From Sapria himalayana (taxonomy: Eukaryota > Streptophyta > Magnoliopsida > Malpighiales > Rafflesiaceae), in the NCBI GenBank assembly GCA_029783825.1, contig JAREIK010017920.1:29135-93134 (forward strand): DNA of 64,000 nt, read 5' to 3'. Position 1 is the first letter of the stretch; every line of letters begins with the position of its first letter. The translations under genes and the position numbers were made by a program. Positions 35,965-48,100 of this stretch are shown here, in pieces. The notes beneath the pieces are model-generated. The model saw nothing but the letters and a program-made list of their open reading frames with translations, was not told where the DNA came from and made no database searches.

Positions 35965-38900
35965 CCAAGAAGGTATCAATCTATTCGCCATCATTATATT
36001 AATATTCAATTAATTTATATCGATATATTAATTTTTGATGTGTTTTAGAATATTTTTTTTATGTTGGTTATTTGTGATCGCTATTATTCATTATTATCAT
36101 GAAAAATCAATTTGTTATTATAAGGTTAGTTGGGACTACATTTTTTAATTTTTAAAAATAGAATTCATGATTACCTTATAATCAAATATTTGAATAACTC
36201 AAAGAGGAAGATGACAATATTTGAAAAAAAAAAGAGTAAAGAAAAACGAGAAAGCTTGTACTATAGAGTTACCTCTACAATTCGACAATGGATAATAGCA
36301 TAAGTCGTGATACTTATCATGTTGCTGATGAAATGAAAATAAATAAGTTATGAAAAAAACTAAAGTTTTTTTTTTGAAAAGAATATATTTAGAAATAAAA
36401 TATTCATCATTAGACATCTAGTTAATCTAAAGTTCAAGTATGATAATTTAATATCGGCGCACAACATCTTTCAAGTACTGGTAAATCAGCTTTCAACCAT
36501 GAAAATGATCATTGATGTATTCTATTAATGCATGTTATTTGATAAGTAACTAGTTTGTCTAATGCTGAACTTATTTCCAAACAATTAGGATAACTTTATA
36601 GTTTTTTTTGAGCTTGTCATCACCTTTAGGTATTGTGTCAATACATGTTATCTAAAAAAATTTATTGTCCGAAGAAACAAAAAAAAAGAATGAAAGAGCT
36701 TATCATGGTATTCTTATTTTGAAAGATATAATATAATATATTGTCAAGTATTATCATTATAAAACAAAACAAGTCATAAAATGGGACATTTAAAAGTTGT
36801 CAAGCATTATCATTATAATAAAATGGGACATGTAAAAAAATCTATTATTCATATAAAAGACTATAGCAACACTACTTAAGTGAAAATGGACCCAAGGGAA
36901 ACACGAGCACCTTAGAATATATTATATTGCTAGTTAGCAATAATAATTCTAATTACATCAAATGATCTCAAGAGAGTGATTGACTTATTAACTTATGAGC
37001 ATACGTTTATATTACCTTGCATATTAATTTTTATATTACCTACATATTTGATGATTATGACACAATAAAAAATAAACAATAGCAAGACATTATAAATTTT
37101 GAGCATGGGAGACATGTCTATAGTACGTACTGGATGTTCATGTGAATTTGATGTATGCTGGCATGTTGGATGACATATGATGTATCATTCATTTTGGTGA
37201 CAACTAGTAGAAACTAGTCAAGAGCACATTAATCATTATAATGAGTAAGAAAAAGTATACTTTATATGCCACTTAGACTAAAATATCTAGAGATCAGGTA
37301 AATATTATTTTTTTAAAGAGTAATATGGACCTCTAGCATAGAAGATTTGTCCATGTCAAATTGGAAGGCTTTCAAATTCTAACTAGAAAGAATATCTTAT
37401 CAATTAATAAGTTATTTTCTCTTGATAAGTATGCAGGCTATATAATTAAAAAAAGTTATTGGAACATCTTTTTATTATCATCTACCCTTGAAGAGATTAA
37501 ATATCATAGATCTTATTCATATTGATGTCTACTTCATATAAAGCACAAAACTCGGTGAGTCTCCTTATTTTTTCATATTCATTAATCATCACTCCAAAAA
37601 AGTATAGATATATATACTAAAAATAAAAGATCATATTTTTCTTATTTTTCAGAAATTTCATGCTAGAGCTGATATAAAGACCAACAAAAAATTGAACTTC
37701 ATATATTTTGATGATGAGAAAGAGTATCGAAGTCAATTTAAAAATTATTATGTATCAATTAACATTAAACATGAAATAATACCAACCAAGATACCACAAT
37801 TAAATGATATCACCAAGAAAAACAACCAAATTATTGAGGAGAGAGTTTGATACATATTTTCAAATGCACATCTTTCTAGAAATTTTGAAGAGAAATTACA
37901 TATGACTATTAATATAATTAACATGTGTCTTGCCACTACCTTAGATGAAGATAATCACAATAAATATATATCAGGAAAAATATCTCATATGATCACTTAT
38001 GAGTTTTTAGTGAAAAATCTTCATTTATATCCCAAAAGATAAATAATCTAAACTTAATGGTATTGCATGTTCATGCATCTTTATTAGTGGTGAACATAAG
38101 AAGTTTGGATATAAACTATGAGACTCAATTATCATGAAGCTTGTTCAAAGTAGAGATGTTACTTTTTTAGATGACCGATTAGTGGACAATAATCATCCAA
38201 GTAGAGAGGAGGATAATTTCATATAAATTCCATAGACATTCCATAGACATTCCATAAAAATTCTTATTTCTCAGGATTTACATGATATTTTTGAGCTATA
38301 TAATATACTTAATATTTTTGAACCCTATGATACAGCTATTGAGAAGGTAAGAAATCATATTCCAACTGGAACTGAGTATGACCTAGTTATTCATAATGAT
38401 ACATCTAAGTCTAAACTAAGAAGATCATCTAGGCTTCATTAAGTTATTGTATAAATTCTATAATTACACATTACTCATGGCTGTAGGTGAGCCTGATACC
38501 TTTTAGAAGGCCTTTTCTCTTGAGAATAAAGATAAATAATTTCAAGAAATGCGAAAAGACATGAAGTTTTTTACATCAACTAGACTTAATATTTAGTACA
38601 TATACCAAAATTAAAGTAGGCTTTGAACAATAGATAGTTATTTAGACTAAAAACTAATGATGTTGATTCTAAATCATGATACAATATTGAATTAGTAATT
38701 AAATGATCTAGTCAAAAAAAATTAATCTTTATGAGATAATTTCTTTCATAGTATGGATATTTTCTATTCAAATAATTTTGAGTTTAATTGTTAGCTTAAA
38801 CATATAAATTGATCAACGTAAAGTAAAAATATATTTCTTCATGGTGACATTCATGAAAATCTCTATATAAATCAACATGAGAGATTTATTATAATAAGGA

Positions 38901-39094
38901 ATGAAAGTTTTGTGTACAAATTGAATAAGAGCTTGTACAACCTTACAAGCTCCTGGGTAGTTGTACAATAAATTTTGTTCATTCATAGAATTTCATGAAT
39001 TTTAACACATATCTTATGTTCATTATATATTTGTTAATGATTAATTGAGTAAAGATAGATTTATACTATGTATTATATATTAATGACATGGTAA

Positions 39095-39629
39095 TAGATG
39101 TGTCAAACGGGCAGTGTAGGGCTGGCCCGGCCCGGTTTTTTCAGGCCCAACCGGGCTAGCATGCTGTGACAGGCACAGCACGATTCTTGAGAGGACAAGC
39201 TCGACACTGTTCTTGAAAGGCCAACCTCGACACGGGCCCGTGGCCCAAAATTGGACCGGGGTCCTGCTGGTTCGGCTAGGTTGAGTCTTGTCGGGTCGGT
39301 TAATTTTTAGAAACCCATGGGTTTCAACGAAGCACCACCGTGCCTCCGTCGCCCATCAGGTGTTGGCGTGTCTACCCCCATCGGGCATCAATCGTTGCGA
39401 CAGGCTATCATACCATGCCCATGTGATAAGCATGTCGTGCCATGCCTGGCACGTCATGCCGAACGTAAACTTTGGCCTGGCACGACACAACTCATGTCGT
39501 GGGTGTGCCTGGCACGGGCCTAAGCAAAGCACTAAAGCATGTCGTACCAAGCTTGACACGACCAAATCATGCCGTGCCTAGTGCTGGGTCAGGTCGGGCA
39601 AGGCCGGGCTAGTCCATTTGACACCTCTA
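39095..39629. mobile_element. non-autonomous hAT element, TSD CATGGTAA
   Basis: A 535-bp element with ends TAGATGTGTCAAACGGGC and GTCCATTTGACACCTCTA. Perfect 8-bp duplications CATGGTAA lie at 39,087-39,094 and 39,630-39,637. It is inserted in the RT part of the decayed copia element. The body is GC-rich (GGCCCGGCCCGG, CCTGGCACGTCATGCC) with no transposase. The perfect duplication inside a ruined host element shows that the MITE is much younger than the retrotransposon. Confidence 0.95.
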
Positions 39630-40328
39630 CATGGTAATTATTAGTCATGATAGAATACAAATTGACATGCATAAAGGGAAGCTAGAAAATAATTTTTTTA
39701 TAAAAAACTTAGCCCTAGTTAGACAAATTCTAGGCATGAGTATCATCTGTAAAAGTCTTCTAGGTGTATTTGATTATCTCATGAATAATACATTAATAAA
39801 ATTCTTAAGCATTTTTTCATAAAAGAGACAAGTCATCTCAACTACATTAGCTAATTATTCTAAGTTAATTACTAAGAATAGTTCCAACACTAATGAGAAA
39901 AAGAAGAGACGTGGGTAATATCACATATACCTTTGTAGTCGACAATCTTATATATGTTATGGTCTATATTAGATCAGATATAGCACATGTTATTGACATT
40001 CTCAATCATTTTATCTTGAACCTAGATATATAATTCTAGGCTGTTGTAAAATTTATCTTGAACCTAGATATATTAATTATCTTTATACATGGATAGATTA
40101 AAACTCTTGATTCTCAGATACACTAATTCTAAAATGATCAGTGATTTAGATTCACATAAATTATTCTTAGATTATCTTATAACATTTAAAGGAGAGTTAT
40201 ATCCTAACAAGCTAAACTGGAGAAGTACTTTGCCCTATCCGGCAATGAGGTTAATTTCATTACATCTATGAAGCATGCAAAGAAATTTTATATATGAAAT
40301 AAATTATTATAGACTTGAATGTGTGAGG

Positions 40329-40352
40329 ATATATATATATATATATATATAA
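40329..40352 (+). repeat. (AT)n microsatellite
   Basis: A run of about twelve AT units inside the decayed copia RNase H region. Confidence 0.9.
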
Positions 40353-41050
40353 TGTGACATAACAATCATAGTACTATATATTTCTTTAAAAATTTAATCT
40401 TTCATAGTACATCAAAGCACTTTAATATTCACTAAATATGAAATATATTAAATAAAAAATAATTTATTTTTTAAAAAAATATACATGGATAAAAATATAA
40501 CCAATATGTTCAAGAAATCATTATCATTTGTATTCGAAATTGGCATATGATTGACCAAAAACATAAGATAAAATCTCATATTGTACTTTTCAAAAAAAAA
40601 TGAACATTTTCGCAAATCACACGTGGTGTGCATTTTTTAAGGGGGGAATGTCCCCATCACCACCACATTTTCGCAAATCTATGTGTGTGTTTTTGGCCAA
40701 AAATATTTATAGAAGTTCGTGCAATTTTACTTTCACTATTGTGATTTTAGAAATTCAGAAGAATAAAACAACAAAGAATATCAAACGATATATATACACA
40801 ATCTAATAAAGCCATGACAGAATCAAAAAAACATAACAGAAACACACAAAATAATGTGGTTTACTAGTCATTCAACACGACTAGCTACATCCACTAAAAA
40901 ATATTTATGTATTTATAAATTATAACCAAACAATATATTCAAAATGTCTTATAGTATGTGTGCAGAAGTAGTGACGATGAAAATCGCACATGGGGGAGAA
41001 AAAAAACAGAGATAAATAGTTCTACACCAAAAATTACAATAACTCGAAAA

Positions 41051-42159
41051 ACATAAATAAAATCAATTTGTATTAATTACGGAGCAGGTCGGATCACTCC
41101 GACAGGCCGGGTTCTGCTCCAAACACTCTTCGGCCTGCTGACCAGTCAGCGGGACCTCTGTTATTGTGCTATTGTTGCATTCTCAATTTCTTAATATTTT
41201 ATTTCTTAAACTTACATGAAAAATATTAAAACATAAATATATTTTGGATATAGAAACAATTTATCAAAACAAATTATATACAATAGAAATATTTAGTCAT
41301 TTTATATTTTCCTTCCCCTTCTCAATGCTTCGACATTGCAAGTTACATAAGCTAAGGAATGGCTGCATTTTTTATTTGGCAGTGCTGGTTACAACAATTA
41401 AGAGGCTACATATTTCTTCTACTTGATAGAATCTATGTAAATTGGTTTGAATTTTATAATTTATTTATATACTTATATTTAAATTACAATCTGTATAATA
41501 TGTATTTTCTGTTTAATTTATGTTCAACTTACATAAATATATATAATTACAATCATGTGTTTTCTGTGTTATTTGTATGTAACATTGTATGATGTAGCCC
41601 ATAAGAAATTGAAACTTCAAGTTTATACTAAATTTTAGATTTATGATTTTATATCCTGAAAAATATATTTTTATCCAATATTTAATTTTTAAGTGTTATA
41701 TAATGTATAGCCTATGTATATGTAAAATCCAAAATACAATTTTAAAATTTGATTTTTCACAATAATGAATTTTTAAAAATTATTAGGTCATTTGTCATTT
41801 TTGAATTATTTTAAATTTTGTTTTAATTAGTTTAAATAATTCAATATTTTACGGTTCCAAATAAATTACTGACCGAAATTCCAACAAGTCTAATTGATTT
41901 TTTAAACTAGTGGACCATCTTAATGCAATCAATATATCATTTCTCAACTCAATCGTAATAATTAATTTGCTAGAAATCTACGATAGTTTCAAATAAGATA
42001 ATAAACCGCAAATAAACCATCTTCAATTGGTGAATAGATAAAGAGAGCAAACTAGTCCAAACACTCAGCTGACGGTCATTACCTTCAAAAGTCTACTTTT
42101 ACCTGCGAAGAAAGTGTGGGCAGTGGTGTTGTAAAGTGGCCGGTGGGGGTGAGGGAGCC
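41051..42159. other. 3' flank of the host gene, AT-rich
   Basis: No gene seen. A small GC-rich island at 41,081-41,160 includes nested inverted repeats (GGAGCA...TGCTCC and GTCGGA-TCAC-TCCGAC). Its lower part adjoins the native stop of the minus-strand phosphatase gene and should hold its 3' untranslated region. Confidence 0.5.
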
Positions 42160-45100
42160 TTACATGCGATAAATGTTGGATTTATTTTGTTTTATTGAGA
42201 AAATAAATGAGAAGAAAGTTATAAATTGATTAGAAGAATAGGAGAAGATATAGGCATCAATATGTTTCATGCGTTTCGTGCGTTTCGTTTCTCAAACGAT
42301 GCGCCGATTACAAATTCCATTTTTACCCCTCAAAACAAAACATTAATTTTAACACTCCCCCTTAATGTTTTTGTTGGTCATTCCCAACATGTCTCGCAAA
42401 TAGACAAACTTGTCACAAGGCAGTGCTTTCGTGAAGATGTCTGCTAGTTGATCATCAGTCTTCACGTGTTTGATCATCACTTCTTCATCATCCACTACTT
42501 CTCGAATGTAGTGATGCTTGAGGTTGATATGTTTTGTTCGGCAATGAAATACCGAATTCTTTGACATAGCAATTGATGATTTGTTATCGTAAAAGAGAAC
42601 TGTTGTCCATGTCTTGTTTCTCTCTCATGTCTTCTAAAATCTTCCGTAACCAAACCACTTGTTTGGTTGCTTCGCTTGCCGATACGTATTCGGCTTCGGT
42701 GGAGGATTGTGCAACTCTCTCTTGCTTCTTCGACGCCCATGAGAAAATACCCGTACCGAGTGAAAAACAATATCCGGACGTACTCTTCATGTCGTCCTTA
42801 CTTCCAGCCCAATCACTATCACAAAAACCAAATAACTCGATATCTTCTCTTCCATTTCTTTCAAACATGAGACCATACTCCATGGTCCCTCTTATATATC
42901 GCAACAATCTTTTTCCAGCCCCAAGATGAATCTTGCTCGGTCGGTGCATAAATCGAGATAATAGACACGTAGCATACATGATATCAGGTCTTGTATTGGT
43001 AAGATACAGTAACATCCCAACCAAACTTCTATATTGTACCGCATTAGCATCACCACTACCATCGTCTTTCAGCAACTTCTCATTCACCACCAACGGAGTC
43101 ATCATGAGATTACTATTCTCCATTTTGAATTTTGAGAGAATATTTTCGGCATACTTCTTTTGACAAATAAAAACACCTTCTTCACATTGATCAATTTCAA
43201 TGCCCAAGAAGTAATGCAACAATCCCAAATCATTCATCTCATATTTATTCATCATATCAGTTTTGAATTCATGCATCATTTTTTTTATCACTCCCGGTAA
43301 AAATCAAGTCATCAACATACAGAGAGACAATGAGCATACCGGATTCTCCATGTTTGATGTAGAGTGTCGGCTCGCTAGGGCTCCTGATAAAGCCTCGTTC
43401 GATGATGTACCCATCGATATTTCCATACCAAGCACGAGGTGCTTGTTTCAACCCGTACAATGCTTTCTTCAACTTGTACACTTTTCCTTCTTCACCTTCA
43501 ACTTCGAACCCTTGTGGTTGTACCACATACACCTCTTCTTTCAGAACACCATTCAAGAAAGCCGATTTCACATCAAGTTGGTGGAGCTTCCACCCTTTGT
43601 GTGCGGCTAAAGCAATCAACATTTTTATTGTCTCATGTCTCGCAACGGGTGCAAATGTCTCATTATAATCAACTCCTGGTTGTTGAGAATACCCTTTTGC
43701 AACCAATCTTGCTTTGCATTTTTGAACGGAACCATCGGGGTTCATCTTCGTCTTATAAATCCACTTCAACCCAACCACATCCTTTTCTTTGGGCTTCTCA
43801 ACCAACTCCCAAGTTTCATTTTTTTCAATCATATTTATTTCCTCTTCCATTGCATCCACCCAGACCTCTTCTTGAATAGCATGTTCAAAGCTCTCGGGTT
43901 CAATTACACAAAAATTGCACCGAGCATATACATCACTCAACCTTCTCATTTTTACTGGAGTAGAGCTTGGTGTTGATGAACTCGATCCAGGTTGCGTTGT
44001 TGGAGATTATTGATGTTCATTTTCTTCAATTCCATCTTCATTGGCTCCACTTGATTCCTCCCTTGGATCCTCTTCGTAAACCGGCATTGACACATTCTCA
44101 ACGTCTTTCTCTTTCTTATCCCATTGTTCTTTTTCATTGAAAATCACATCCCGACTTTCAATCACTTTGTTCTTCTTCAGGCTAAAAAGTCGATATCCCT
44201 TCGACTTAGTGCTATGGCCAACGAAAATACATTTCTCGCCTTTATCTTCAAGCTTGTTTCTTATTTCTTTCGGGACATGAGCATAGCAAATGGATCGAAA
44301 CACTTTTAAATGATTCACCGACGGTTTTCTACCCCCGGTCCATGCCTCGAATGGCGTCTTGTTTTCAACCGCCTTTGTCAGGCATCAGTTCAACAAATAA
44401 ACCGTTGTATAAGTTGCTTCTGCCCAGAAGGTCAATGGTAACCCTTTTGCATTCATCATTGTCCTCGCCATCTCGACAATTGTGTCATTCTTTCTTTCAG
44501 CAATGCCATTTTGCTCTGGTGTAAAACTCGTCGTCAATTGCCTTTCAAGCCCAATATCTTCGCAAAATTTTCCAAACTCTTTTGAGTTGTATTCTCCACC
44601 TCTATCACTTCTTAGCCTTTTAATCAATTTGCCATTCTGTCTCTCAGTCATTTTTTGAAACTTCTTGAAGACAGACAATGCTTTCGATTTTTGTCTCAAA
44701 AAGTAGACCCAACACATTCTTGAGAAATCATCTATGAAAGTGATAAAGTATCGATTTCCTCCGTGAGAATTAGTTGACATTGGACCACAAATGTCAGTGT
44801 GAACAAGCTCCAATGGTGCCTTTGCTCTCCAGGCTTTCTTTTTAGGAAATGTCACTCGATGGATTTTACCGAGAGCACATGCTTCACAAATATCATGTTT
44901 ACCTTCAATATTCGGTAAACCATATACCATGTTTCTCTTACTCATCAACTTCAAGCTTTCAAAGTTCACATGACCTAACTGTTTGTGTCATAGCCATGAC
45001 AGATTTTCCATGTTGACTTTCAGCGATAACCCACTTGCGTGTTTGAGAGTAAGAGGAAAATTTTGATTCCTCTCCATCTTAACAACGGCCATTAATTCTC

Positions 45101-48100
45101 TCTTATTTTCTTCTTTGTCAAAAATCTTGCAAGTATCATTATCGAAGTGAAACACATGACCGCTTACCATAAGTTGTCCGACACTTAGCAAATTTTGAGC
45201 TAAGTCCGGAACAAACAATACATCATGAATCAACAATCTACCTTTCTTTGAAGCTACGGCAATTGTACCTTTCCCTTTTAATTTTATTACGGCACCATTA
45301 CCCATTGTGATTCGTGTTGTGTCGCTTTTGTCGAGTTTGCAGAAAACCGACTCGTCTCCGGTCATGTGATTCCTACACCCACTATTAACATACCACTCGT
45401 TGTCATTTTTCCCGACAGCCGTTTGACATGCATAGAATGTACTTCCATCACCCCCACACTTCTTTTCCTCCTCGGTATAATTGGTCTGTTCTCTACTTAT
45501 ATCTCGACAATCCCTTTTTATATGACCAAACCTCTTGCAATTATAACACTGAGGCTTTCCTTTGTAAAAATAATTTTCTTCAATGTGACCTGGCTTCTTA
45601 CAATGATGACAAAATTTGTTATCACTAGAGTTTCTTCCTCCTCCTCGGCCTCGACCACGACCTCTTGTATAACTTCCATCGCCACGAAAATATTGTCGTT
45701 TACTCGAGCTTCCGGTAGAATTTTCTTTTACGCTCACTTTTGATTGAAAAGCACTTTCAAGAGAAGTTTCACTATGTCGATTCATCCATTGTTCATGCAT
45801 CTCGAGAGAACCCATCAAGTCATGGACACTAAGTGATGAAATGTCTTTTGTTTCTTCAATAATGGCGACAATATTATCATATTTCAGAAAAAGGCTTATC
45901 AATATCTTCTCACAAACTGACTTGTCAGTCAAGATGTCGCCCAAACTCTTGATTTGGTTCACAACTTCAATCACCCTCAAGAAATACTCATGTAGAGTAT
46001 CTTTCTCCTCCATCCTGAGATTTTGAAATTATCGTTTGAGTGTCAAGAGCTTCACGGTCTTCATCTTGTCGGTCCCTTGAAACTCCTTTTGAAGTATATC
46101 CCAAGCTTCTTTTGATGTTCTTGCTCCAATTATTCTTGGAAAAAGTTTACGAGAGATACTTTGTTAAATAATGAACAAATCCTTCGCATCTTTCTTCTTG
46201 AAATCCTTTAACATTTCATCGAATACCTTTTGGTCATCCGGTGATAATGTGTCTTTTGGTTCTTCTTCATACTTATTCTCCATTAAATCCCACAAATCTT
46301 ATGAGATCAAGAGTGTCTTCATCATCACACTCCAATAATCATAATCTTCTCCATCGAAAATGATTTGGGGTCCTCACATCGGCCAAGTTTCACCTTGCAT
46401 TGCGCAACTTCGAAAAATTCACTGCATAAATTGCTAGATTGGTCCTTGAACCATCCCTCCAATACCACTTATGTTGGATTTATTTTGTTTTATTGAGAAA
46501 ATAAATAAGAATAAAGTTATAAATTGATTAGAAGAATAGGAGAAGATATAGGAATCAATATGTTACATGCGTTTCGTGCGTTTCGTTTCTCAAACGATGC
46601 GCCAATTACAAATTCCATTTTTACCCCTCAAATCAAAACATTAATTTTAACAATAAAGGGGTGGTAGTGATGAGAGACAGTCGACAAAAAAAATGGCGTA
46701 AACAGGCTTGTGATCTGAAAGTTGATGCTCATCTCCCCTCTCGTAAGATTCGAGCTTCAACCTTTCTCCGTGCCAGATTATGCGATCACACCTACATTGG
46801 AAACATGATAACATGGTCGCACCAAAAGAGTCTGATGAGATATACAACTGAGGGTGAGGCAAGAGTTGAATAATACCAAGCAGGGATTCTTTTTTTCTTC
46901 TTAAACCAAGACTCTTTTGAATACACATATTCATTCGAACCATACGCGTATTTGTATGTAGGGCAGAAATTTATTTCACCTTCTTTCCATCCATGAAGAA
47001 TTTGGCCATGCTCCATCTGATCTTTTAACTAATGTCCAACAACATTAATAAGTACAAGTAAACGAAATGCTCGCCTGTCGAAAAAGAAAAGTTGCAGGGA
47101 TAACAAGCCTGATCTTTAGAAAACAATTGTTGCAGATCGTTCTTCCCCAACAAACTTGACACAGTTCCAAGATCTGATGATATCCGATAGTTCAAATCGC
47201 CCAGCCATACGACGACACTGCCTCCTTCATAGACAAAAGCAATAACATAGTGTGATGGAGCAACATATAAAACAAGTACAACTTCTGTATATGTGATGTT
47301 CTTACTCGTGATCAGTTATGAACCAAGTACGATTGTCATCGCCAACACCCGTAAATTTTGTCTTTTCAAGTGTTCTCCGAATATCATTATTTCGCTCTTG
47401 CACTTTTGTTTGACCGGCTGCCAAATGACTGCAGACGAAACAAAATGTGGTTTCGTGCACTTGCATTCTTATGGAAACTGAACCCTGAAAATAATAATCC
47501 TCGTGCAACACGAGATGACTACTAGCTCAAGCGGCATTTAAAATAAAAATAAGAAAACCCATAGATATCATTTTTTTTTCTCACTGACCTTGTTTCCAAG
47601 TTGGCCACCTACTGCGCCGAGACTCAAAACGATAACTGCGGTATTTTTAATATAATCATAATGATCAGTCTTCACCCATATCGAAAGAAATATCCCTGCC
47701 AATTTTTTGCACTCTAGCAGTTTATAGGATGAACTAATATGCTTCGGGTGGTCTATGTCTTCAAGACAAGAACCAGAACCACATATTGCCGCATTTATGC
47801 AATGATGCCAATGTAAGGAGCCTTCGAGAATGTTTGGCCAAATAACTTTAGTGGGCTTCAAGTCCACGATTTCTTGAAATCTGATACAAACAAATTATAT
47901 AAAACACATATATCTATTTGGTAGAATTATGTTTTGGGGTGATACACCAAAAATATTTAAGAATTTGAAACTAATATTTTAAAGTTTAAAAAAAAGTCAT
48001 CAAAATCAAAAATAATTGAAATTTGGGACATTCTATTACATTTATACTAAAATGTTCTTCATTAAATCACTAAAACTTTCCCCTCTTTCATCGACCCTAG

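Larger units (their letters stand above)
37500..40545 (+). pseudogene. copia polyprotein remnant: integrase, RT, RNase H
   Basis: Readable landmarks in order: the integrase core with a DDEKEYRSQF segment (about 37,700) and TPQLN-like TKIPQLND (37,783); the FGYKL segment (about 38,107); DTSKSKLRRSSRLH (about 38,400); reverse transcriptase with HGDIHENLY (38,840) and LNKSLYNL (38,925); ILGMSI (about 39,727); and RNase H, in which a 60-codon open piece (40,089-40,271) matches the D-A-D to T-E-A-E region. A MITE splits the sequence within RT. No functional protein is possible. Confidence 0.8.
35965..41050 (+). mobile_element. decayed Ty1/copia retrotransposon, forward strand
   Basis: Degenerate gag-pol remnants run left to right and end in a purine tract AAGGGGGGAA (40,639-40,648), followed by TGTCCCC, a plausible start of the 3' LTR. 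The possible LTR contains a TGTGGTTTACTAGTC segment like those near the ends of many plant copia LTRs. The PBS-like AGGTATCAATCT near 35,971 and both outer limits are tentative. A MITE is inserted at 39,095. Decay is heavy, with stops every few codons. Confidence 0.65.
42174..46652 (-). mobile_element. Ty1/copia retrotransposon with LTRs, TSD ATAAA
   Basis: A 4,479-bp element with 181-bp LTRs at 42,174-42,354 and 46,472-46,652 and a 5-bp target duplication ATAAA at 42,169-42,173 and 46,653-46,657. Minus-strand order is PBS, gag with zinc knuckles, protease, integrase, RT, RNase H, then the purine tract; integrase before RT defines copia. The LTRs differ at 6 of 181 positions by my count (about 3.3%), so the insertion is fairly recent but not fresh. 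Stops and frameshifts mean it now depends on other copies. It lies in the same orientation as the phosphatase gene it interrupts. Confidence 0.97.

Noticed and set aside
42226..43976. Plus-strand frames of 60-146 codons in the copia element
   Set aside because: They are antisense to RT and RNase H, whose motifs are clear on the minus strand.
47293..47481. Plus-strand frames over the phosphatase exons
   Set aside because: They are antisense shadows of the exons, which carry the family motifs on the minus strand.
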